A DNA stretch of 43,727 bases from positions 1 to 43,727 of the forward strand of contig CABMCA010000104.1 of NCBI GenBank assembly GCA_902384525.1. Reading direction: 5' to 3'. Below, piece by piece: positions 24,062 through 31,875 of the stretch. The stretch comes from an uncultured archaeon (lineage in GTDB: Archaea > Halobacteriota > Methanosarcinia > Methanosarcinales > Methanoperedenaceae). The notes beneath the pieces were generated by a model. That model had not been told where the DNA came from and made no database searches. It was given only the letters and a program-made list of their open reading frames with translations. A program made the position numbers and the translations under genes. Numbering within the stretch: the first letter of the stretch is position 1; each line of letters opens with the position of its first letter.

Positions 24062-25630
24062 ATGGAAAAAAGGCATATCTTGCTTATCGTGGCGTTACTT
24101 TCTGCCATAGTATTCGTAATGCCAAACATTTATTCTTTATTTGCTGGCCAGCACTGGTTTTATGATACCGGAGTATCCTATTGTCTAAAATGCCATTCTG
24201 ATATCAAACAGGAGCTTGATTCTCAATTTCATCACACTTTTACATGTGAAAATTGCCATACTATCAATACGACTTCAAATGCAACGCATGGAAATGTGGT
24301 TTTACCAAGATGCCTTGATTGCCATTCTAATCCCAGGCGCCTTGTGACGGATTCAAATGGAAATACATTCCTCACTCCTCTTGCAAATGTATTTGGTGAA
24401 AATGTAACAAATGCGGAATCCCATAATCCTTTTATAGCAGGGGCAAATTCATCGCCCCTGATGAAAGGTGAAAATGAAGCATGTGTTTCCTGCCATACCA
24501 GGAAATCTATCAGCATCAATATACGTTATGCAGATACATACACGTTGAATTCCCGCAGGGTCAGTGACAGCACATGGCAAATATGGAATTATTCGAAAAA
24601 TGCAGAAAAATCAGCAAATTTGAATATTCAGTCCAATGAATCTTCAGGGAAGCATCTGTTTTTATCATTAAATCAATTGAAATGTGAAAAATGCCATCCG
24701 AATATTGAAGAAGAACTCACAAATTCCTCTCATCATATATCCTTTTCATGTATCTCCTGCCATCAGTTGTATTCAACATACCATGTTTCAAGTATTCCCC
24801 CATGTCTTGAATGTCATGGCACAGAACCAAAGATGGTCACTGATGTGAAAAAGAATACATATATTGCATCTGTAGCTCAGGTTTATGCAGAAAATCCGAC
24901 AGGTGCAGATGCGCATATCCCTTTTGTCCTGAGTGCCAATTCAAGTAATTTATCTGCAGGCAGTAACATTGCATGCTCTTCATGCCATTCCGGTTTAAAT
25001 AATAATATTATCTTTTCAAGACCGGAATATATTGAATGGGATGTTGAAAATTCAGGCGGCACATGGACGATACAAAATCTTGCATTGGGAGAAACAAAGG
25101 AAGTGAAGGTCATAAAATATTTAGATGGAAAATCCCATAATATATCAATAGATACAGGTTGCATATCCTGTCACGATGACATAAGGCAGGCAGTCTCTAA
25201 TGGCGGGCATTCTAACGAGCAGTGGGGAATGAAACATAATTATACAGGTTATAGCGATATGAACGTTTATTGCAGGTCATGCCATGATCCCTTTACTAAA
25301 GATAACCTTAATAATTCCCCATATCCGGCCTATCCTTTTAACTTCATCAATCATGGTTCTATTAAAATATTATGTATGGACTGTCATGGCAGATCAGGAA
25401 GCTTCTCAGTAAATTTCAATGGGATTATGAAGACGCCACCTTACAACAGTACTTCCATGGGCAGCATAGAGACTTCAATCAGTCTCCAGCCGGATTTTGT
25501 TCAATCATATCTGTGCATGGCATGTAAGAACACCGGGAATCCTGTTCCGAATACTTCATTACACTTTAAATTATATACTGAACCAGAGGTAAAGGTTTAT
25601 GTCAATGGAACGCAGCAATATCCGAAATAA
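24062..25630 (+). CDS. Dodecahaem-class cytochrome c: 11 CxxCH plus C-terminal CxxCK
   Basis: 522 residues. The N-terminal hydrophobic export segment ends NIYSLFAGQHWFYD. There are eleven CxxCH sites in three groups. Group 1: CLKCH, CENCH, CLDCH, CVSCH. Group 2 is a visible duplication of group 1: CEKCH, CISCH, CLECH, CSSCH. Group 3: CISCH, CRSCH, CMDCH, closed by CMACK (residues 485-489). After CMACK comes PNTSLHFKLYTEP, shared with the ends of the haem domains at 39835 and 40771. CxxCK is known as the active-site haem motif of NrfA nitrite reductases, but this protein does not otherwise look like NrfA. It is predicted to be an exported electron carrier or enzyme. Its last 32 nt overlap the next gene. 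Confidence 0.92.
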   Translation: MEKRHILLIVALLSAIVFVMPNIYSLFAGQHWFYDTGVSYCLKCHSDIKQELDSQFHHTFTCENCHTINTTSNATHGNVVLPRCLDCHSNPRRLVTDSNGNTFLTPLANVFGENVTNAESHNPFIAGANSSPLMKGENEACVSCHTRKSISINIRYADTYTLNSRRVSDSTWQIWNYSKNAEKSANLNIQSNESSGKHLFLSLNQLKCEKCHPNIEEELTNSSHHISFSCISCHQLYSTYHVSSIPPCLECHGTEPKMVTDVKKNTYIASVAQVYAENPTGADAHIPFVLSANSSNLSAGSNIACSSCHSGLNNNIIFSRPEYIEWDVENSGGTWTIQNLALGETKEVKVIKYLDGKSHNISIDTGCISCHDDIRQAVSNGGHSNEQWGMKHNYTGYSDMNVYCRSCHDPFTKDNLNNSPYPAYPFNFINHGSIKILCMDCHGRSGSFSVNFNGIMKTPPYNSTSMGSIETSISLQPDFVQSYLCMACKNTGNPVPNTSLHFKLYTEPEVKVYVNGTQQYPK

Positions 25631-26612
25631 AATTAAGAACCCTTTACTTGATGTTAATGAAGATGTATCCATCAGGCCTCTGGAGCATTATTCGTTCTTC
25701 GATAAAATAGGCGTTGCCAGTGCTTTGATCCTGACAGTCGCGATATTATTGATGTCAATCATTTCTTTTTATATAGATTTTATTGTGAAATCATATTATC
25801 TTAATACTTTCATAGATTTATTTATTTTTATATTCTCACTCGGAGCCGTTCACTTTGTCTTAAATGCTTTTAAGAAGAGAGTAATCACTGATATATTGAT
25901 AGATACGGCATTCCAGGAAGGAGTTTATTCAAGACTTGCGCCTTTAGTGGAAAATATAGCTGAATCGCATGTGGATACAAATATTATTCTGGACAGGATG
26001 TCCAATATAGATTTGAAGGTTGAAAATATCTTAAAGGAGCGTTATGCAAGGGATGTAAAATCGGGTAATCTTCTACAGGAGCCCATTGCTGTTGCAACCT
26101 CAATTAAATTCGCGATCAAATCGATTTTTTTAATAGTTGTGACAATGGCTGCCTTTATGTTCCTTTTGAATTTTAATCTTGGAGGTATTACTCCCTATGC
26201 TATTCTCCTGGTATTTATTGCATGGTGGGGATTCATAACTAATGAATATAATTTATGGAAAGAGTCTTCAGCATGGGTAATGGCTTTTTTCCCCATACTT
26301 GTGATACCGGTAGCTGTCATGCTTTTAGCTAATCTTTTGAATTATAACGTATTAATGGCAACACTATATGTATCTGTTGGATTATATACATTTGTTTATT
26401 ACATCTGGGCTGTATATGCATCAACAGGAAGCCTGCCATTGATCGCGCCAAGAAAACAAGAACAGATAGAAAGTGGATTTTTCGCTTTACAACAAAAAGG
26501 AATGCTGAAAAAACTTTTTGATGTATCAATTTCAAAAGTTGAACAAAAATTACAGGAAGACAAGAAAAAGCAGGAATCAGATTATATATGGAAAAAATCT
26601 TTGAAGGATTGA
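25599..26612 (+). CDS. Polytopic membrane protein of cytochrome cluster A
   Basis: 337 residues, starting at ATG 25599 (or 25605) inside the end of the upstream cytochrome. There are about six or seven TM segments: two at 40-100, then a soluble, helix-rich stretch (about 105-165, TNIILDRMSNIDLKVENI), then four or five (MAAFMFLLNFNLGG; YAILLVFIAWWGFIT; AFFPILVIPVAVMLLANLL; YVSVGLYTFVYYIW). A basic coiled tail (VEQKLQEDKKKQE) faces the cytoplasm. No haem-binding or quinone motif is recognised. The overlap implies coupled translation with the 11-haem cytochrome; it could be its membrane anchor (inference). It overlaps the end of the frameshifted minus-strand gene by 36 nt. Confidence 0.8.
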   Translation: MSMERSNIRNKIKNPLLDVNEDVSIRPLEHYSFFDKIGVASALILTVAILLMSIISFYIDFIVKSYYLNTFIDLFIFIFSLGAVHFVLNAFKKRVITDILIDTAFQEGVYSRLAPLVENIAESHVDTNIILDRMSNIDLKVENILKERYARDVKSGNLLQEPIAVATSIKFAIKSIFLIVVTMAAFMFLLNFNLGGITPYAILLVFIAWWGFITNEYNLWKESSAWVMAFFPILVIPVAVMLLANLLNYNVLMATLYVSVGLYTFVYYIWAVYASTGSLPLIAPRKQEQIESGFFALQQKGMLKKLFDVSISKVEQKLQEDKKKQESDYIWKKSLKD

Positions 26613-26934
26613 CATACTTTCATTCTTGAGTTTAATTACATCATGAGATTTTTGGATTGTACGATATTTTGTTTCAGTTCTTTTCGTTGTTACGTTTCTA
26701 TATTTCGTAACTTCTTTTGTTGGCGGAATTATATCATATTTAAATTCCGTGTAATACAGAATCTGTATATTGGGCATCCAGTACGATATAATCAAGTGGT
26801 GCTTCCTCTATGTATGATTCGTTAACTGTATAATTATAATAGTTAAAATCTGTATATGGTTCCTCAACAGTAATGCCAATGAACAGGAAAAATGTAAGGA
26901 TAATTACGGTGTTTTTACGGTTTATTCTTTTCAT
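26577..26934 (-). pseudogene. Frameshifted secreted repeat-type protein
   Basis: Two minus-strand frames together make one plausible protein. Part 1 starts at ATG 26934 (MKRINRKNTVIILTFFLFIG, then EEPYTDFNYYNYTVNESYIE and APLDYIVLDAQYTDS) and stops soon after. Part 2, shifted by one base in the 26755-26785 zone, continues LYYTEFKYDIIPPTKEVTKY and RNVTTKRTETKYRT to the end at 26577. Tyr/Thr/Glu-rich strands followed by repeated V-T-K-Y-R units are a pattern seen in archaeal exported proteins. Either the gene is broken, or there is a sequencing error or a programmed shift. The start lies 4 nt after the stop of the propeller lipoprotein gene, as an operon member. Confidence 0.6.
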
Positions 26935-26938
26935 AGTA

Positions 26939-28468
26939 TCATATATATGTAGCTGCAATCTCTTCCACCAAATAAATTCCTCCGTTCTTTCGTGCAAGAT
27001 AATGGAAACGGTCCGGTGAATCAAACATGATCCCTCCTCCATCGTAGATAAATATAATAGAATCATATCTTTTTCCATCTTTTCCATCCACAACAACGAA
27101 TTGCCCGTCACTGTTTGAAACCCCATAAACCAGATGCTTGCTATCAGGGCTAAAAAGTAAGGAACCTTCTATGATACCATCGTATTGATTCCCTATACTG
27201 CTATTAATAACATCTTTTGCGTCATCATTTCCGACCTCATCAAAATTGCTGTCAGGTCTGAAGGTAATAATATTTTTAAATTTATCCCCATCAGTTGTTT
27301 CCTCTATCACGAACCATTTATCTCCTTCCCGTGCTACATAAGCTACTCGTTTGCTGTCAGGGCTAAATACCGGAGTATGCTTCAGGATATCGTCATATCG
27401 TTTTCCTTCCTTTCCATCCACAACTACAAACCACTTATCTCCTTCTCTTGCTGCATAAGCAATCCGTTTTCCATCGGGACTGAAAGTAAGGGTATGTTTC
27501 AGTATGCTGGCATATCGTTTCTGTTCTTTTCCATCCACCACTACAAACCATCCATCTTTATCTTTTGCAGCATAAGCAACTTTGCTGTCCGGACTGAAGA
27601 TGGGAGTATATTTCAGGATTTCATCAAATGCTTTTCCTTCTTCTTCATTCAATACCACAAACCACTTTCCATCCTTTTTTGCCACATAGGATGTTTTATT
27701 GCTATCCGGACTGAAGATAAAAGTGTTTGCCAGGATGCTATCATACCTTTTTTTCTCTATTCCATCAAATACTGCGAACATTTTGTCTTTATCTCTGGCG
27801 ATATAAGCCACTTGATCGCTATCAGGACTAAAGATAGGTGTTAAACTGATTTCAAAATGTTTCTGTTCTTTTCCGTTTATTAATACAAACCATTTATCTT
27901 CGTTTCTTACTGCGTATGCTACCTGTTTGCTATCAGGGCTAAAGACAGGTATTTCGCTACGATCGTATCTATTTTCCTCATTTCCGTCTATTATAGCGAA
28001 CCATTTTCCGCTATCATTTGCCACATAAGCCAGGTGCTTGCCATCCGGACTGAAGATGAGGTTTTTCACATTTTCATAGTGGGTTTGTTCTTTTCCATCA
28101 ATTACAACAAAAGACATATCATTCTCTTTTGCAGCATAAGCCAGGCGCTTGCTATCAGGGCTAAAAATGAAACCATTTATATCATCATATTTCTTTTCAT
28201 TTTCTCCATCCAAGACAATGAATCGCTTTTCTCCTTCTTTTTCAACATAAACAAATCGCGTACTATCCGGACTTATCTTGAAATTCTCCGGAATTCCGGA
28301 AAAAAATCCGAATTTAACAATAAGTTTTTCTGAAATCACCCTGCCAGCTATTTCTTCATTATTTTGAGTTCTTAATGGAGTTCCCTGTTGAATACAACCA
28401 CTTGCTAATATTAATATTGATATTAATATCAAGAGGGTTAGAATAAAAATAATTCTGCATAGTTTCAT
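26939..28468 (-). CDS. TolB/PD40-type beta-propeller lipoprotein
   Basis: 509 residues. The lipoprotein signal (LILISILILASGC) puts the lipidated Cys near residue 25. The mature part is about eleven units of roughly 40 residues with the core FSPDSKRLAYAAKENDMSFV and VVIDGKEQKRY, i.e. TolB/WD40-like PD40 propeller repeats. Several units are nearly identical in DNA, pointing to recent internal duplication. It is predicted to be anchored at the outer face of the membrane as a protein- or ligand-binding scaffold. It is divergent from the surface protein 28501-29790 with only about 30 bp between the assigned starts, so the promoters must overlap or one start lies further in. Confidence 0.88.
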   Translation of the reverse strand: MKLCRIIFILTLLILISILILASGCIQQGTPLRTQNNEEIAGRVISEKLIVKFGFFSGIPENFKISPDSTRFVYVEKEGEKRFIVLDGENEKKYDDINGFIFSPDSKRLAYAAKENDMSFVVIDGKEQTHYENVKNLIFSPDGKHLAYVANDSGKWFAIIDGNEENRYDRSEIPVFSPDSKQVAYAVRNEDKWFVLINGKEQKHFEISLTPIFSPDSDQVAYIARDKDKMFAVFDGIEKKRYDSILANTFIFSPDSNKTSYVAKKDGKWFVVLNEEEGKAFDEILKYTPIFSPDSKVAYAAKDKDGWFVVVDGKEQKRYASILKHTLTFSPDGKRIAYAAREGDKWFVVVDGKEGKRYDDILKHTPVFSPDSKRVAYVAREGDKWFVIEETTDGDKFKNIITFRPDSNFDEVGNDDAKDVINSSIGNQYDGIIEGSLLFSPDSKHLVYGVSNSDGQFVVVDGKDGKRYDSIIFIYDGGGIMFDSPDRFHYLARKNGGIYLVEEIAATYI

Positions 28469-28500
28469 ATTTTCAAAATCTTTATAAGTTAATCGGTATA

Positions 28501-29790
28501 TTGTTGTGCGTGGAATATAAACTTACTTTACTAATTATGGTATTTATTATCTTAACTGTTCCCTCTATGGCTGTTGATAATGGATATGCCAGGATAGTTT
28601 ATAATGTAAGAGGATTGCAGGATTATGATCTGCACTGGAATGACAGGTTTCCTCCCGGAAGCATTTTAAAGATTTATGTAGAGGCCGACGGTGTGAACCA
28701 TGAGCGTGAGGTGGCTGTTGATTACATTTTTATTATTAAGGATCCGAATAATAATATTGTGGATACTTCATTATATAGCAATAGATATGATGATTACAAA
28801 GACAATGATTTCATGACATATTCAAAAAATGTGCCGCAAGAGTGGGTTGATGGGGTTTATACGGCTGATATACATATTTTAGACCTATTGAATAAATCAC
28901 TTATGGATAAGTATTATAGTGATCTTATAGGATCATATGTGAATGAAACTGATAGGCCTGATCTTCCGGTAATGAATAGAAGCAATGCATCAGCTCTGCC
29001 GGATCAGCATTTCGTAATTACAAAAACATTTTTTGTCGACAGGTATGCAAATAAATACCCTGTTGACAGATTCAGAATAGAAAAAATCATGCTTGATAGG
29101 ACAAGTGTGGCACCAGATATGCCAGTTACAGTTAGCGTAAATGTGAGCAATACTTTTTATGATAAAGGTTCCACGTCACTTGATCTGTTATTAGATAATA
29201 AAGTAATTAACAAAACTACACTGGAAATTGAAAGTTATAGCTCCAGCCGGACTAATTTCACAGTTTCCAGCGGAATTATCGGGAATCATACTGTAGAGAT
29301 TATACCGACTGGAATGAATACCATCGGGTTAAATATGTCTGTTGTCTTCGCAGTGAGCGCAGAAAATAAGATAGAAACACCTACGGAATTTGTTTATCAG
29401 GATATACAGATAGATAAATTAAGCGTCGAGCCAAACCAGACAGTGAGTATTGCTGTGACAGTAAAAAATACCGGAAAGGAAGGAACCCAGCCTGTAGAGT
29501 TGTTTATTAACGACATGCTGGAAGAAGAAAGACAGGTAAATCTAAACTTTTCGGAAATTAAAGATATTTATTTCAATGTGACTAAAGGAGATCTGGGCGC
29601 ATACAGGGTTACAGTTGATAAATCAAATCTCAGCAAGATTTTTTTTGTGGAATCAAGCACACCTGTTCCTGCCGTAACAGTTGAACCCGCAATAGAAAAA
29701 AAGCCGCAGCTTAGGATCGTAATCGGCCTTTCAGTTATTGTTATATTGATATATTTATTAAGAATATATTTAAAAAACAAGTGGAAGTGA
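28501..29790 (+). CDS. Membrane-anchored surface protein with CARDB-like domains, paralogue of 37687-39144
   Basis: About 429 residues. The exact start is uncertain: TTG 28501, GTG 28510 or ATG 28537 are all in frame ahead of an export signal ending VPSMA. The N-terminal domain (about 25-180) is shared with 37687-39144: FIIKDPNNNIVD versus YVVNDPMNNIVA, W-V/I-D/E-G-x-Y, and KYPVDRFRIEKIML versus RYPPDRLLLHDV. It is followed by two Ig/CARDB repeats (VSVNVSNTFYDKGSTSLDL; VAVTVKNTGKEGTQPVEL) and one C-terminal TM (LRIVIGLSVIVILIYLL) with a basic tail. It is probably a structural protein of the cell surface that belongs to the cytochrome machinery, since both copies sit in cytochrome clusters. 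The MinD-like gene follows after 4 bp. Confidence 0.85.
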   Translation: MLCVEYKLTLLIMVFIILTVPSMAVDNGYARIVYNVRGLQDYDLHWNDRFPPGSILKIYVEADGVNHEREVAVDYIFIIKDPNNNIVDTSLYSNRYDDYKDNDFMTYSKNVPQEWVDGVYTADIHILDLLNKSLMDKYYSDLIGSYVNETDRPDLPVMNRSNASALPDQHFVITKTFFVDRYANKYPVDRFRIEKIMLDRTSVAPDMPVTVSVNVSNTFYDKGSTSLDLLLDNKVINKTTLEIESYSSSRTNFTVSSGIIGNHTVEIIPTGMNTIGLNMSVVFAVSAENKIETPTEFVYQDIQIDKLSVEPNQTVSIAVTVKNTGKEGTQPVELFINDMLEEERQVNLNFSEIKDIYFNVTKGDLGAYRVTVDKSNLSKIFFVESSTPVPAVTVEPAIEKKPQLRIVIGLSVIVILIYLLRIYLKNKWK

Positions 29791-29794
29791 TAAA

Positions 29795-30532
29795 ATGGTA
29801 GCAAGAGTAATCGCTATAGCTTCTGGAAAAGGTGGTGTCGGTAAAACGACTATCGCATTGAACCTGGGATTTGCTATGGCATCATTAAAAAAGAATGTTC
29901 TGGTCGTAGACACTGACGTATCTCTTCCGAATCTGGACCTTTACACAGGACTTGAAAAACCATTAATAACTCTTCTTGATGTATTGAATGGCTCAGCAAA
30001 TATCCAGAGCGCAATATACTCTATCCAGATGGGACTGAACATCTTGCCATGCGGTTCTTCGATTGAAGCTTTACGTGGTGCAGATATTGATAAGTTGGGA
30101 GAAATTATCTCGGAATTAAAGAACAGCGAATTTGATTTTATAATTCTTGATGTTCCGGCAGGCCTTTCCAAGTTCAGTTTATTGCCAATGACGTATTCCG
30201 ATGAGGTTATACTCATTGTCAATCCTGATGCCGCTTCCATATCAGATGCCCAGAAGGTAAGAACAATTTCCGGGCTTACTGATATGAAGATTACAGGCAT
30301 AATTGTGAATAAATATAAAAAGAATACTTATGAGGACATTGGAATAAAACTAGGATTGCCGGTTATCGGGGTGGTACCTGTAGATGATGCTGTCGTTAAA
30401 TCCAGGGACTCAAAAAAGCCTATAATTTTGCTGAAACCAAAGTCAGCTCCCGCAAAAGCATTACTGCAAATAGCAAGAAAAGTGTGTGGGATCCCGGAGA
30501 AAAAAAGTATTTTAGAGAGATTATTAGGATAA
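29795..30532 (+). CDS. MinD/ParA-family ATPase
   Basis: 245 residues. The deviant Walker A is ASGKGGVGKTTIALN (GKGGVGKT at 11-18), Walker A-prime VVDTDVSLPNLDLYTG, and the switch II/Walker B-like segment FDFIILDVPAGLSKFS. MinD-type proteins bind membrane or partners as ATP dimers and position complexes. A C-terminal amphipathic targeting helix is not obvious (KSILERLLG is a weak candidate). It sits between a surface protein (4-bp gap) and a membrane-anchored winged helix (2-bp gap). Its role here may be to place the surface/cytochrome complex in the envelope, an inference from context only. Confidence 0.92.
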   Translation: MVARVIAIASGKGGVGKTTIALNLGFAMASLKKNVLVVDTDVSLPNLDLYTGLEKPLITLLDVLNGSANIQSAIYSIQMGLNILPCGSSIEALRGADIDKLGEIISELKNSEFDFIILDVPAGLSKFSLLPMTYSDEVILIVNPDAASISDAQKVRTISGLTDMKITGIIVNKYKKNTYEDIGIKLGLPVIGVVPVDDAVVKSRDSKKPIILLKPKSAPAKALLQIARKVCGIPEKKSILERLLG

Positions 30533-30534
30533 TT

Positions 30535-31086
30535 ATGGACAAGACTAACGACAAGAAAGTTTTGGATTTTCTTATGGATGATGGCACATGGGAGAAAACT
30601 CCCGGAAAAAAGATCGTTCAAAAACAACAGGAAATTGAAAAACAAAAACAGGAAGTCAGCTCGTCTGATAAGATCACTGAAAATAGAAAATCAGAAAATA
30701 CCGATGTTTCTGAAAACGAATTTGGCGAAGTGGATTATGCTATCCTGAAATCAGTGACTTTGGGTTTTAAGACCATAAAAGAAATTTCAGAAGTGCTGCA
30801 AATAAGGACAATGGTCATAGAGAAGCATATTTATAAACTTATTCAAGATGGATTTATAAAATATTTTCAGTATTGTGTAATTACTTCCAGGGGAAAACAA
30901 GCCATAGAAGACTTTGTAAAAAATAATCCCGAAGATGTCTGGATGCCAATAGATGAATTTATTTTATCAGTTATAGAACAGAAAAAAGAACGAAATCTAA
31001 AGTTTCAAAAGATGGTCGATTTGATACTTCTTGTCTCGATGATAGTTTTAATTGTACTGATCATTTACTTCGGGCTCATCGCATGA
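30535..31086 (+). CDS. Winged-helix protein with C-terminal membrane anchor
   Basis: 183 residues from ATG 30535, two bases after the MinD-like stop; upstream in-frame GTG codons would overlap that gene. There is an N-terminal short helix (KKVLDFLMDDGTWEK), a charged Gln/Lys-rich linker (about 25-60), a winged helix at about 65-135 (YAILKSVTLGFKTIKEISEV, IRTMVIEKHIYKLIQDGFI, CVITSRGKQAIEDF), then a single C-terminal TM (MVDLILLVSMIVLIVLIIYF). DNA binding from the membrane is the plain reading. Pairing with a MinD-like ATPase is unusual and suggests a membrane-located regulatory or positioning pair. Confidence 0.82.
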   Translation: MDKTNDKKVLDFLMDDGTWEKTPGKKIVQKQQEIEKQKQEVSSSDKITENRKSENTDVSENEFGEVDYAILKSVTLGFKTIKEISEVLQIRTMVIEKHIYKLIQDGFIKYFQYCVITSRGKQAIEDFVKNNPEDVWMPIDEFILSVIEQKKERNLKFQKMVDLILLVSMIVLIVLIIYFGLIA

Positions 31087-31158
31087 TTTTAAAAACGGAC
31101 AAGATCCAAACAGCCCGAATACGCCATAATAGTACACGGTATCCCCGGCTGCATAGGG

Positions 31159-31743
31159 TTATGTTTCAAGTCCGATTTTTGCCTTGATCTGCAATATATC
31201 GCTTTCGATTTTGATCAATTTTTCATCAAGATATGATCTTAAATCCCGCCGCAAATCCTTGATCTCACTGCTGATCTCCGTCCTGGTTTGATCTAACTTC
31301 CCCAGAGTCTTCTCTTGATTTTCCAGCATTTGGTCTTGTTTCTCCAGCATCTGGTCTTGTTTCTCCAGCATCTGGTCTTGTTTCTCCAGCATTTTATCTT
31401 GTTTTCTGTCTATGCTCAGGATGGCTGGTATTCCCTTGCTTAGCTGCTCTACTTGGATCAAATGCATATAATCAACTATTCCTATCAGATAACCAGTATA
31501 GTCTTCAAAAATGACATCTGATACCTTTGCATTTTCAGGTTTATTATTCTGAACATAATCCTGGAATATCGATATTTGATCGCTGTCACCCTCCAGGAAT
31601 GAAATGAGTACCTGATCTCCGTTCTCCTTTGTGTTATAGGCATTGAATCGCTCCGCCCCCAGCTCAAGGGCTTTTCGAAGCAAGAATACACGGTAGCCTA
31701 CTTCATGCACCTTGTTTCCAATTATTTTTGCCTTAATCTTCAT
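31159..31743 (-). CDS. Acylphosphatase-like domain fused to a coiled coil
   Basis: 194 residues. Residues 1-90 fit the acylphosphatase fold: KAKIIGNKVHEVGYRVFLL with the phosphate-binding loop ending in GYR (R18), then helix ALELGAERFN and strands QVLISFLEGDSDQI. The catalytic Asn is expected near 34-37, where two Asn occur. Residues 125-155 are four heptad copies of KQDQMLE, and the rest (EISSEIKDLRRDLRSYLDEK) continues as a coiled coil. No export signal; cytoplasmic. The fusion suggests an oligomeric protein in which the acylphosphatase fold may serve binding, not catalysis. It is convergent with 30535-31086; a divergent promoter region is shared with 31876. Confidence 0.8.
   Translation of the reverse strand: MKIKAKIIGNKVHEVGYRVFLLRKALELGAERFNAYNTKENGDQVLISFLEGDSDQISIFQDYVQNNKPENAKVSDVIFEDYTGYLIGIVDYMHLIQVEQLSKGIPAILSIDRKQDKMLEKQDQMLEKQDQMLEKQDQMLENQEKTLGKLDQTRTEISSEIKDLRRDLRSYLDEKLIKIESDILQIKAKIGLET
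31320..31403 (-). repeat. Four tandem 21-bp units coding coiled-coil heptads
   Basis: Units at 31320-31340, 31341-31361, 31362-31382 and 31383-31403. The plus-strand core CCAGCATCTGGTCTTGTT varies only at a few bases. Each unit is seven codons (one heptad, KQDQMLE), so copy-number change lengthens the coil without shifting the frame. Confidence 0.95.
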
Positions 31744-31812
31744 TGTGGTAATATTTGTATCGGGCTACAAATAGATTTTGCAGTAACATTCTGAAAAATC
31801 ATTGTGATCGGG

Positions 31813-31859
31813 AGTTAAATTTAAATATAGAAGCTTAATTATATAGCCACTTGAAGTGG
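31813..31859 (+). promoter_or_regulatory. Promoter of the GT-C glycosyltransferase gene
   Basis: TTAAATTTAAATATAG (about 31815-31830) is a strong archaeal TATA region. About 20-25 bp downstream lies the inverted repeat CCACTTGAAGTGG (31847-31859), close to the expected transcription start and 16 bp before the ATG at 31876. It may be an operator or a short leader hairpin. Confidence 0.55.
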
Positions 31860-31875
31860 TGCAATCCGAATACCA

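Noticed and set aside
24062-25630. Annotation of the CxxCK cytochrome as NrfA nitrite reductase
   Set aside because: CxxCK is at the C-terminus instead of the first haem, haem number is 11 plus 1, and nothing else resembling NrfA is visible; the shared motif alone is not enough.
27185-27844. 219-codon plus-strand frame opposite the propeller lipoprotein
   Set aside because: Produced by the repeated DNA of the PD40 units; the minus strand has signal, lipobox and the repeat fold.
31320-31403. Short regular repeats as a CRISPR array
   Set aside because: Units are contiguous 21-mers without spacers and encode heptads of a coiled coil.
31847-31859. Inverted repeat CCACTTGAAGTGG as a terminator
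   Set aside because: No T tract follows and it sits between TATA box and start codon, so an operator or leader hairpin is more likely.
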